A stretch of DNA of 20,852 nucleotides from the NCBI GenBank assembly GCA_014238345.1, contig JABABF010000099.1, positions 1-20,852 on the forward strand. Direction: 5' to 3'. Made by a program: the position numbers and the translations under genes. Of this stretch, positions 1 through 7,178 are shown in pieces. This DNA comes from Gammaproteobacteria bacterium. Lineage in GTDB: Bacteria; Pseudomonadota; Gammaproteobacteria; JABABF01. Position 1 is the stretch's first letter. Each line of letters begins with the position of its first letter. The notes under the pieces are model-generated. The model saw nothing but the letters and a program-made list of their open reading frames with translations. It did not search any database and was not told where the DNA came from.

Positions 1-1
1 A

Positions 2-1996
2 TCGCCAAGTGCAGGCCTGTACAGCGCTCTCCTCCACACGGTAAAACTCGACGGCTTGTCCGAGGCGCTGTCGTCGGCAGGGATACCCGAAGCTATGGGG
101 ATCTCGGGGCCAGAGCAGCTAGATTTTGGCGGCACCGTGACCAAATTGCGCTTTGCGCTGGATGCTAGCAAACCAGGGTTGCCGGTATTGCCGGAAATAG
201 AAATACACTTTGAGGATCTTCATGCTAGACCTCGAGCCAAGGGATTGTTAGGATTTTCTGGTGTGTCTGGTCAAATGATTTTCATTCCGGGTCTTATCTG
301 GATGCAGCTGGATTCCGCGCCGATAGAGATATGGATACCAACACTCTATGGTGAACGGCTGAGCTACCAGTCATTGCAGACGACCCTCATTGCCAACTTC
401 TATGGCGATGAGATATTGCTTGAAATCCCCTCGGCTGACATCCGGCTGACGCGGGGCGCAGGTCGGGTCAAGGCTCAGGGTATGCGCCTGAGATTGTTGC
501 GCACGGGAGCCTTACGAGGAATTGCGGGTCAAATTGTTATTCAGGAAATGGATTTTGTCGAATTGATGGATCATATGCCGCTGGTGGCTTTTAACGCAGT
601 GTTGCCGGAGTGGTTTGCCACAGGCACCACTGCTGGCATATTGCGCGAACTGTCAGTGGAGCTAGCACTGGAAAAGCCAGAGGATATTTTCGATGCGGCC
701 AATGAGATCCATGCCACGGGTAATTATCACGGTTGGGATCTCATGATCATCAAGGGGTTGATCTTTGACAATTTGGCAGGAGATATAGCAGTTGAAGGCG
801 TGCGAGCCACAGTGACCATGCACTACGACGCAGCCGAGCTTTTTCGCGCACCGATGCCCGGGGGCAAAGCTGTTTTACGCACTACCGATAGCAGTTGGTC
901 GCTGAGTGTTGACAGCTCCTATGCGCGCGCCGTGTTTTCACAGCGCTATGGCGACAAGCCCGTCTACGGCCACTGTGATCATGTCTACCTGCCTAATTTT
1001 TTTGAGGATCGGTCAGCGGCCACTAGAGTGACTACCACAGCCATGCGCACATTCCGGGCGAGCCGCCTGCCGGAAACAGAGGATACCGTGTGGGTGCCAG
1101 TAAAGGTTGATTCGTTTCACCTGGGTAAGTACGAGCTAGGCGCTTGGAGTTTTGATGTTCACGCTGGGGTGCGCAAAATGCTGGTGGATAACATGTTTGG
1201 AGAAAAGGATGGCATCACCCTGCTCAACAGCGCAGCAGATGGCACAGGAGCCCAGATGGTGCAATGGCTAGACGATGATGGTGGTTGGATCACCCTGTTT
1301 GAGGGGAGCCTAAAAATACCGGATATGGCCGAGCTATTCCGGCAGCTGGATATAGATCCATTAGTTACTGGGAAGAACGGGCACCTGCTGGCCACAGTTT
1401 CGTGGCTCGGGGAATTATCTGATTTTGATTTTCAGTCCCTACGCGGCGATATCCGCTTTGAGATGGGGCGGGGCGAGTTTCCCGATGTAGAGCGACCAGG
1501 CATACTCAAGGTGATTGGTCTGCTCAACTTCAACAATATTCTGCACGGCCTGTTGCCAAGTTTGCGCTCGCTGAAGAGCCATGGACTGTACTTCAAAGAG
1601 GTGCAGGCACGCGCCTTTTTGGCCGAGGGTCAGTTGCGCCTCGACTCCGGTTATGGTGCAACGGTTGCTGCCAACGAAGGGGTGTTTGTGTTGCGAGGTG
1701 ACGCAGATCTTGCCGCAGGCACTCTTGATGGAGAATTGGATGTGACGCTGCACTTGGCGGAAAATCTGCCGTTAATGGCCTTGGTTGCCGCTAGCGGCGT
1801 GCCGCTAATTTTTGCGGGTACTTGGCTGGCCAGTAAAATTGTCGGCTCTGGGGTGAACCGTTTGGCGCATGTCGTCTATTCCCTAAAAGGACCATGGAGC
1901 GACCTACAGCTGAGCAGGCCGCAAGAAGAGCCCGCCCAAGACGGGCATGATCATATGCCAACGACCGTGGAGTCGGTGCTACCGAATGGCCAGTAA
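2..1996 (+). CDS. yhdP: YhdP/AsmA-like envelope protein, 3' part (5' end outside window)
   Basis: The frame is open from the left edge, so this is the C-terminal 664 residues of a larger protein; family members are about 1,200-1,300 residues with one N-terminal membrane anchor. It is rich in alternating hydrophobic beta-strand patterns, as expected for the long lipid-carrying groove of AsmA-like proteins. The final ~80 residues (a hydrophobic ENLPLMALVAASGVPLIF segment, then VNRLAHVVYSLKGPWSD) match the typical YhdP ending of a glycine/alanine-rich hydrophobic stretch followed by a Y-x-V-x-G-x-W strand. YhdP in Escherichia coli helps move phospholipid between inner and outer membrane; applying that here is inference from family. 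It converges with mgtE, with 9 bp between the stop codons. The TTG at 56 is an internal codon, not the start. The family call is by fold and tail pattern, not by a search. Confidence 0.75.
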   Translation, partial: SPSAGLYSALLHTVKLDGLSEALSSAGIPEAMGISGPEQLDFGGTVTKLRFALDASKPGLPVLPEIEIHFEDLHARPRAKGLLGFSGVSGQMIFIPGLIWMQLDSAPIEIWIPTLYGERLSYQSLQTTLIANFYGDEILLEIPSADIRLTRGAGRVKAQGMRLRLLRTGALRGIAGQIVIQEMDFVELMDHMPLVAFNAVLPEWFATGTTAGILRELSVELALEKPEDIFDAANEIHATGNYHGWDLMIIKGLIFDNLAGDIAVEGVRATVTMHYDAAELFRAPMPGGKAVLRTTDSSWSLSVDSSYARAVFSQRYGDKPVYGHCDHVYLPNFFEDRSAATRVTTTAMRTFRASRLPETEDTVWVPVKVDSFHLGKYELGAWSFDVHAGVRKMLVDNMFGEKDGITLLNSAADGTGAQMVQWLDDDGGWITLFEGSLKIPDMAELFRQLDIDPLVTGKNGHLLATVSWLGELSDFDFQSLRGDIRFEMGRGEFPDVERPGILKVIGLLNFNNILHGLLPSLRSLKSHGLYFKEVQARAFLAEGQLRLDSGYGATVAANEGVFVLRGDADLAAGTLDGELDVTLHLAENLPLMALVAASGVPLIFAGTWLASKIVGSGVNRLAHVVYSLKGPWSDLQLSRPQEEPAQDGHDHMPTTVESVLPNGQ

Positions 1997-2005
1997 ATCA
2001 ACCTT

Positions 2006-3370
2006 TTAGTAGGCCAGCGTGGCCAAACCCAGGAAGGCGGCAAAGCCGACCACATCGGTGATGGTCGTCAGGATGACACCACTGGCGATGGCGGGATCAA
2101 TATGCATTTTCCTTAAGACGAGCGGTAGGTAAGCACCGGAGATACCTGCGGTCATCAAATTTATTAATAGCGCAGAAGAAATAATCAGGCCAAGTATGGG
2201 GTCATCAAACCACCACGCCGCGCCGATCGCCATCACGCTGGCTAAAGCAAGGCCGTTGAGCGTGCTCAGGATCAGTTCACGGTTAACCAGCCACAGAGTG
2301 TTGTGTTTAGTGATATTGCCCAGAGCAAGGCCGCGAATCATTACAGTTAATGTTTGGGTGCCAGCGATGCCACCCATGCTTGAGACGATTGGCATTAGGA
2401 TGGCGAGCGCCACCACTTTATCCAGCGTTTCCTCGAATAATTGGATGGTGGCTGAGGCGATGATTGCCGTTCCCAAATTGATGCACAGCCAAATAATACG
2501 GTTTGGTGCGGCCAGTAGTACCGGGGCGAAGGTGTCGGCTTCGTCATCGCTGACACCGCCGCGCCGTCGCATCATCTGGTCGGCATGGTCGCGCACATAA
2601 TTTTTCACATCATTGGAGCTGAGGTAACCGATGAATGTATTATTGGCATCGATCACTGGCACCGCCCGCAATTCGTGGTGCTGGAACAGTTGCGTCGCTT
2701 CTTCAATCGCTGCGTTGCCAGTGATGGCAAAGGTGTCTTCTGCTACGGTCATCCGCTGCTCTACGGTCTCCTGAGGGTTGCCTCGCAAGATCTCCTGCAA
2801 GGCCAGCATACCGACCAACTGGCCGTCTCGGTTGACAACAAATAGATGGTTGAGTACCTCTGGTAGGTCGGCGTGGCGGCGCAGGTACCTTGACACCACA
2901 TCTAGGCTCAGAGTTTTGCGCACGGTGATCCCATCTGAGCGCATCAGCGCCCCTACTTGTTCTGCCTCGAAGGACAGCACCCGCTGGACGCGTTGTTGTT
3001 CCTGATAGTCCAGTGTCTGTAATACTTCAGGCACCAGAGTCTCTGGCATTTTGCGCAACACTTCCGCCAGCTCGTGGCGGGGGATATTGTCAAACAGCGT
3101 GGCACGGTCTTCGACGGTTGCATCGCGCAAAAATTGCGCCCGCAGGTTTTCGGGCACGTACTGGAGTACCTCTGTACGGCGGTGCAGAGGCAGTATCTCC
3201 CATGCCAAGAGTCGGCTGGCGCGCGGCAGTGTTTCCAGCAGATGAGCAGTGCGGTGGGGGACTAAGCCGCGCAATAAATCTTGAACTTTTTCGACGGCTT
3301 CGCGGGGTTCGCCGAGCGCACTGGCTAGCAGTTCAAGCGGCTTCTTCGATTTTTTTTTGTCGCCGAGCAT
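2006..3370 (-). CDS. mgtE: Magnesium transporter MgtE
   Basis: A 454-residue protein with the complete MgtE architecture: an N-terminal helical domain (about residues 10-135), two CBS domains (about 140-260) that sense Mg2+, and five membrane helices (about 290-452). Family signatures are visible: GGIAGTQT with RGLALG around 333-351, and the last helix contains TITDVVGF, whose Asp439 corresponds to the essential pore aspartate. MgtE is a homodimeric Mg2+ channel of the inner membrane whose cytosolic domains close it when Mg2+ is high. The ATG at 3370 is followed by a run of nine A (3350-3358 on this strand) coding Lys residues. No good Shine-Dalgarno sequence is seen. It lies downstream of rapZ on the same strand after an 86-bp gap holding a possible -10 element, so it may be transcribed separately. 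Confidence 0.95.
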   Translation of the reverse strand: MLGDKKKSKKPLELLASALGEPREAVEKVQDLLRGLVPHRTAHLLETLPRASRLLAWEILPLHRRTEVLQYVPENLRAQFLRDATVEDRATLFDNIPRHELAEVLRKMPETLVPEVLQTLDYQEQQRVQRVLSFEAEQVGALMRSDGITVRKTLSLDVVSRYLRRHADLPEVLNHLFVVNRDGQLVGMLALQEILRGNPQETVEQRMTVAEDTFAITGNAAIEEATQLFQHHELRAVPVIDANNTFIGYLSSNDVKNYVRDHADQMMRRRGGVSDDEADTFAPVLLAAPNRIIWLCINLGTAIIASATIQLFEETLDKVVALAILMPIVSSMGGIAGTQTLTVMIRGLALGNITKHNTLWLVNRELILSTLNGLALASVMAIGAAWWFDDPILGLIISSALLINLMTAGISGAYLPLVLRKMHIDPAIASGVILTTITDVVGFAAFLGLATLAY

Positions 3371-3425
3371 AGCAAGGTGACGCGATACGAATATTGCGCC
3401 TTAATTTCTTCCATTATGGTTTGAT

Positions 3426-3431
3426 ATTATA
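3426..3431 (-). promoter_or_regulatory. Possible -10 element upstream of mgtE
   Basis: The minus strand reads TATAAT here, 55 bp upstream of the mgtE ATG, in the AT-rich 86-bp gap between rapZ and mgtE. A second weaker hexamer, CATAAT, lies at 3413-3418. No convincing -35 box is found 16-18 bp upstream of either, so this is only a candidate promoter. Confidence 0.25.
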
Positions 3432-3456
3432 CACCGAGCCTGAGCTCAGAGCCTGC

Positions 3457-4338
3457 TTAGTTGGTCAATTCTCGGTGCTGAACGCTGACATTGTCCAGCT
3501 GTGCACGGAAGTGTTTGCTGAGTTCCTCACACAGGTACACCGAGCGATGGCAACCACCGGTGCAGCCGATAGCAATGGAAAGGTAGTGCCGGTTTTCGCG
3601 CTGGAAAGCAGGGATCCAACTGTCGATGAAGCGCTGGATATCATCGCGCATTTTGATAACTTCAGGGCGTTTTCCCAGATAATCCTGTACTGCATAGTCG
3701 CGTCCATCACAGTTGCGTAGATCCTCATGCCAATAGGGGTTAGTCAGACAGCGCACATCGAATACTATGTCGGCTTCTATCGGCAAGCCGTTCTTATAGC
3801 CGAAAGAGATTAATCTCAGTGCGATTTCTGTAAAGTCGCTCTGCTGAATGATACGATCTAGCACATATTGACGGAATTGATGCAGGGATGTGGCGCTGGT
3901 GTCAATCAACAGCGAGGCATGTTCGCGCAGGGGCTCCAGTAGAGAATCTTCCCATTCGATAGCTTGCTTTAGGCTGATGTGCGTCGAGCTCAGCGGGTGG
4001 CGTCGACGTGTCTCTTTGAATCGCCGCATTAAAATCTCGTTATTTGCATCCAAATAATAGATTGCTATGTTTGCAAAGCGCTTTCTATGTAGCTGGATAT
4101 TTTCGACGATGGTGCGGGTGTTGTCTCCAACATTGCGAGCGTCAATCGATACAGCGACTTTACGATGTGGGGATACGCGGTCGCCCAGCGTACTTTGGAT
4201 CAGCTGATCAAGTAGGCTGGCGGGCAAGTTATCCACACAGTAGAAACCAGCGTCCTCCAACTGTCGTAGGGCGACACTTTTTCCTGATCCAGATCGCCCG
4301 CTGATGATAATCAGCTGGGCTTCGACAGTGGCGCTCAT
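3457..4338 (-). CDS. rapZ: RNase adapter / nucleotide-binding protein RapZ
   Basis: From the ATG at 4338 this is 293 residues (E. coli RapZ has 284). It has a Walker A motif GRSGSGKS (residues 14-21), the family strand DAGFYCVDNLP, and the conserved C-terminal CTGGCHRSVYLCEEL. RapZ in enterobacteria binds glucosamine-6-phosphate and directs RNase E to the small RNA GlmZ, controlling GlmS; outside enterics its RNA target is less clear. The start is chosen because ATGA overlaps the ptsN stop by 4 bp, indicating translational coupling. A longer open frame to 4470 lies inside ptsN and is not needed. The usual downstream neighbour ptsO (NPr) is absent; mgtE follows instead. Confidence 0.95.
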   Translation of the reverse strand: MSATVEAQLIIISGRSGSGKSVALRQLEDAGFYCVDNLPASLLDQLIQSTLGDRVSPHRKVAVSIDARNVGDNTRTIVENIQLHRKRFANIAIYYLDANNEILMRRFKETRRRHPLSSTHISLKQAIEWEDSLLEPLREHASLLIDTSATSLHQFRQYVLDRIIQQSDFTEIALRLISFGYKNGLPIEADIVFDVRCLTNPYWHEDLRNCDGRDYAVQDYLGKRPEVIKMRDDIQRFIDSWIPAFQRENRHYLSIAIGCTGGCHRSVYLCEELSKHFRAQLDNVSVQHRELTN

Positions 4339-4841
4339 GTTGAGGGAGCGGGTTCGCCCCGTTGCATTGCCGCAGCCAAGTGGTGCAATAGCGTCGTTTC
4401 GTCTGGTGCCGCACGCAGCTGTACACACAATCCTTTGCTGGACATCAACTGAGAAATCCATTCCAGCCACCGCTGATGTAATCCGCTGCTGGTTTCCTCT
4501 TCAGGGACTACGAGAGCAAATAGCAGATCCACAGATCGCCCATCTGGGGCATCAAATTCAATCGGCGTGCTCAGCTTGAGGAATTGACCGAGGATCCCCG
4601 GGCAGTTCGCCGCCCGGCAATGTGGCACCGCGACACCGTGACCGATAGCAGTGCTGGCGATTTTTTCGCGCGTTACCAGCCGGTGTAGCAATTGTTCATG
4701 GTCGAGACCGGCCGCGCTGTTGGCGAGTGCCCCGGCGATATGCTCTAGTGCCCGTTTTGTGCTTGAGCAATCACGGGCGCAGAGTACCCGCGTCGCACTC
4801 AGGATAGCTGCAGGAATCGGCGGGGAGTCGGGCTTTAACAT
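4335..4841 (-). CDS. ptsN: PTS IIA-like nitrogen-regulatory protein PtsN
   Basis: This is a 168-residue EIIA(Ntr) protein. The phospho-acceptor histidine lies in AIGHGVAVPHCR (His74), preceded by LVTREKIAST, and followed by LETP-like KLSTPIEFDAPDG and DLLFALVVPEE, all typical of the family. PtsN takes phosphate from NPr (PtsO) and regulates potassium, phosphate and cell-envelope stress functions through its phosphorylation state. The ATG at 4841 aligns best with known N-termini; an in-frame TTG at 4871 would add ten unconserved residues. Neither has a clear ribosome site. It overlaps rapZ by 4 bp. The rpoN and hpf genes that normally precede ptsN are not present upstream; a 161-bp noncoding gap lies there instead. 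Confidence 0.92.
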   Translation of the reverse strand: MLKPDSPPIPAAILSATRVLCARDCSSTKRALEHIAGALANSAAGLDHEQLLHRLVTREKIASTAIGHGVAVPHCRAANCPGILGQFLKLSTPIEFDAPDGRSVDLLFALVVPEEETSSGLHQRWLEWISQLMSSKGLCVQLRAAPDETTLLHHLAAAMQRGEPAPST

Positions 4842-5002
4842 GGGTATGGGTCGGTAGCGATGGATCCGCAAAACAAGCTAAGGAAAGTCTGATTTATTTG
4901 ACACCCGGAGCAGACAACTAGCACAGAATGCATTTTAATCCGACGATCCTATGCAGAGCTTCCCTAAACAAGTGGCGTATTTTACAAACCTTCATTTTAA
5001 TA
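4842..5002. other. AT-rich gap between lptB and ptsN (usual place of rpoN-hpf)
   Basis: These 161 bp are visibly more AT-rich than the genes on either side and carry no open frame resembling a known protein. On the minus strand there are AT-rich stretches that could host a promoter for ptsN-rapZ, but no pair of boxes with good spacing stands out. In most gammaproteobacteria rpoN and hpf occupy this position. Confidence 0.6.
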
Positions 5003-5710
5003 TTAGAAGTGGGTTCCCAAGTATTGTTCACGCGCCGTTGCGGAGAGCGCTACAGCCTCGGCTGTTCCCTCAGCGATCACGTTGCCACCGCTGAGAATCC
5101 AGCTGTGGTCGCACAGCGCCAAGGCTTCGCGGATATTGTGATCGGTGATCAAAATGCCTACTCCCTGCTCATCTCGCAGCTGGTGGATGAGTGCCTTGAG
5201 ACCCTCGACGGCGATCGGGTCGATACCTGCCAGCGGCTCGTCCAGTAGCAGAAAGTCCGGTGTCAAGGCAATGGCGCGGGCGATTTCTAAGCGCCGTCTC
5301 TCACCGCCAGACAATTGAGCCCCCAGCGTGTCGCGGTGCGCTTCGAGCTCAAAGCGAGAGAGCAAAGCATCGGCGCGTTGTCGCGCACTGCGGGTACCGC
5401 CGAGTACGGCTAACAGATTGTTGCGCACTGACAGCCCGCGGAACACCGAGGGGTCTTGCGGCAGATAGGCAATACCCCGGCGCGCGCGCAACGCCAAGGG
5501 CCAGTCTGTAATATCCTCATTATTGAGCAGTACCCGCCCATCGTCAGGGCGAATGAGTCCCGCCATCATGTGGAATGCGGTGGTCTTGCCAGCTCCGTTG
5601 GGGCCAAACAAACCGCAAACTTGGCCATGGCGTAACTGCAGTGATAGCCCCTGCACAGCCACCTGGTTGCCATAGGATTTGCGCAACGAAATGGCGGTTA
5701 ACGAGTTCAT
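5003..5710 (-). CDS. lptB: LPS export ABC transporter ATP-binding protein LptB
   Basis: A 235-residue ABC ATPase (E. coli LptB: 241). Walker A is GPNGAGKT (about 36-43), the signature is LSGGERRRLEIARA, Walker B is FLLLDEPLAGIDP, and the switch histidine is in LITDHNIRE. The DHNIRE H-loop and the AYLPQDPSVFR Q-loop region are typical of LptB rather than of other ABC ATPases. LptB forms the cytoplasmic motor of LptB2FG, which extracts LPS from the inner membrane. Its ATG overlaps the stop of the lptC-lptA fusion by 4 bp (ATGA), so the two are probably translated together. LptF and LptG are not in this window, as is normal. Confidence 0.96.
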   Translation of the reverse strand: MNSLTAISLRKSYGNQVAVQGLSLQLRHGQVCGLFGPNGAGKTTAFHMMAGLIRPDDGRVLLNNEDITDWPLALRARRGIAYLPQDPSVFRGLSVRNNLLAVLGGTRSARQRADALLSRFELEAHRDTLGAQLSGGERRRLEIARAIALTPDFLLLDEPLAGIDPIAVEGLKALIHQLRDEQGVGILITDHNIREALALCDHSWILSGGNVIAEGTAEAVALSATAREQYLGTHF

Positions 5711-6648
5711 GGCACAGCCTCTTGCGCGGAACCTTGCATGTGGTAGTCGATTCGCTCGCCTTCGACCCAGCGCCCGTCATGCCACAGACGAGCCTCTCCT
5801 TGCAGGCTGAGGTGCTGTTGATTGTGATGGTATTCTAGGCGTTGTGCCGAGCCATTCACTTCGGGATGATCCTCTGCCGGTATGTGACGGAAGAGAGCAG
5901 GTTCGCCGCTGGCGACGGCTCTGGTTACCGCTATGGGAGCTGCCTTGCTCACACTGAGCGAGAGTTGTTCGGCGTGTAATACGAGACCATCAGCTACACA
6001 GTGCACCTGATTGTCATAGCGTAGCCGATGTTCATGCCCGCCCCATCCCAAGCGCAGGGCACCGGCGCGGCACTGGTTTGACTCCAGTGCGGTTGCCGTT
6101 GCTGTAGTGCGTGTAGTGCGCCAAGTTTCGGCATCGTGTAATAGCTCTAGCCACTGCTCTGATAGGGAGAACACAAAGCCGCGTCCGCGTAGCTCGCGGT
6201 GTCCCCAGCGCAGTTCCAGTTGGCTGTCGCCACCACCCTGTCGATTCTGCAGTTCAAAGCGCAGCTGCGGTGTTTTCAGCCGGAGCTCGGCACCATCAGA
6301 CCCACGACCGCGTAGAGCGACTCCGCCGTGTAGATTCAGGGTGTCGCGTCCCCGCAGTTCGCCTTGAGGGGCGTTCAGCTGCCAGGGCGCACCCTGCGCA
6401 TCGCGCCCGCTGAGCTGCATGGCTTCTAGTCCTAAGGTCAGCGGGATCCCCGGCAATTGCCAAGCTCGTCGCGCCACCAATTGAGTCGCCCCCCCCTGAG
6501 AGGCAAAGTGCAGTAGTTCCATGCTACGGAATACGCCATCCGCTGCGGTGGCATGCGGGATGCCCGTGACCAGCAGAGTCAGCGTTGCCCGCAGTGCGGT
6601 GTTCAGGGGCCGTCCCCAGCACTGCGGGTGACCAATAGTAGGTCGCAC
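5707..6648 (-). CDS. Fused LptC-LptA LPS transport protein
   Basis: Only one open frame lies between kdsC and lptB, where lptC and lptA normally sit. Residues about 40-175 follow the LptC pattern: a strand GAPWQLNAPQGELRGRDTL, then GGVALRGRGSDGAELRLKT, then RELRGRGFVFSLSEQWLELL. Residues about 195-305 follow LptA: RYDNQVHCVADGLVLHAEQL, VASGEPALFRH, GSAQRLEYHHNQQHLSLQG and WVEGERIDYHM. The total is 313 residues against about 190 + 185 for separate proteins; the last ~30 residues of LptA are missing. The N-terminus (NTALRATLTLLVTGIPHATA, then Ala-Asp) looks like a cleavable signal peptide ending in an AxA site rather than the LptC membrane anchor. The GTG at 6648 overlaps kdsC by 46 bp; a CTG at 6606, preceded by GGGGA at good spacing and overlapping the kdsC TGA, is an alternative start. 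Both halves are assigned by strand pattern and gene order. Confidence 0.75.
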   Translation of the reverse strand: MRPTIGHPQCWGRPLNTALRATLTLLVTGIPHATAADGVFRSMELLHFASQGGATQLVARRAWQLPGIPLTLGLEAMQLSGRDAQGAPWQLNAPQGELRGRDTLNLHGGVALRGRGSDGAELRLKTPQLRFELQNRQGGGDSQLELRWGHRELRGRGFVFSLSEQWLELLHDAETWRTTRTTATATALESNQCRAGALRLGWGGHEHRLRYDNQVHCVADGLVLHAEQLSLSVSKAAPIAVTRAVASGEPALFRHIPAEDHPEVNGSAQRLEYHHNQQHLSLQGEARLWHDGRWVEGERIDYHMQGSAQEAVP

Positions 6649-7178
6649 AGTTCGCGCACCGCTCCGTGACCGCCTTTTTTGTTACTGTGCCATTCGGCCA
6701 TATCTAGCACGGCGGGGTGGGCATCGGCGACGGTGGCGGCGACTCCAGCACAGCGCAAGGCGGGCAGATCGGCCACATCGTCGCCCATATGGACAACGTG
6801 GCTTGGGTCGATATCCAGCTGTTGGCACAGCCCCAGCAATACTGCCCCCTTGTCGTCATCGCCCTGTCGCAGGTGTGAGATGCCCAGATCGCGGGCGCGG
6901 GCGGTGGTGGCGGCACTGGGGCGGGCAGAGATGATGGCCACCTCAATACCTGCGCGACGTACCGCTATGATGCCCAGACCGTCGCGGACATCGAAAGCCT
7001 TGCTTTCATTGTCGCCGCTGAGGTACAGCTGTCCATCGGTCAACACACCGTCGACATCAAGCGATAGCAGACGGATGTGCGCCAGCCGCTGTACCAGCTC
7101 GGGGGAGCAACGCGCCAGTGCCGCCGCCGCTCCCAGCGTTGCTGCTGCCAAAGTGTCGTGTTTACTCAACGCCGGCAT
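6603..7178 (-). CDS. kdsC: 3-deoxy-D-manno-octulosonate 8-phosphate phosphatase KdsC
   Basis: From ATG 7178 this is 191 residues (E. coli KdsC: 188). It is a C-type HAD phosphatase without a cap: the nucleophile motif LSLDVDGVLTDG contains Asp41 and Asp43, followed by AIISARPS (motif II), a Lys in DDDKG (motif III) and HMGDDVADLP (motif IV). KdsC removes phosphate from Kdo-8-phosphate to give Kdo for the LPS core. It overlaps the end of kdsD by 17 bp; a TTG at 7169 is another possible start. The longer frame to 7226 lies within kdsD and is unlikely. Its 3' end is overlapped by the lptC-lptA fusion, so the Kdo and LPS-transport genes form one transcript. Confidence 0.94.
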   Translation of the reverse strand: MPALSKHDTLAAATLGAAAALARCSPELVQRLAHIRLLSLDVDGVLTDGQLYLSGDNESKAFDVRDGLGIIAVRRAGIEVAIISARPSAATTARARDLGISHLRQGDDDKGAVLLGLCQQLDIDPSHVVHMGDDVADLPALRCAGVAATVADAHPAVLDMAEWHSNKKGGHGAVRELCDLLLVTRSAGDGP

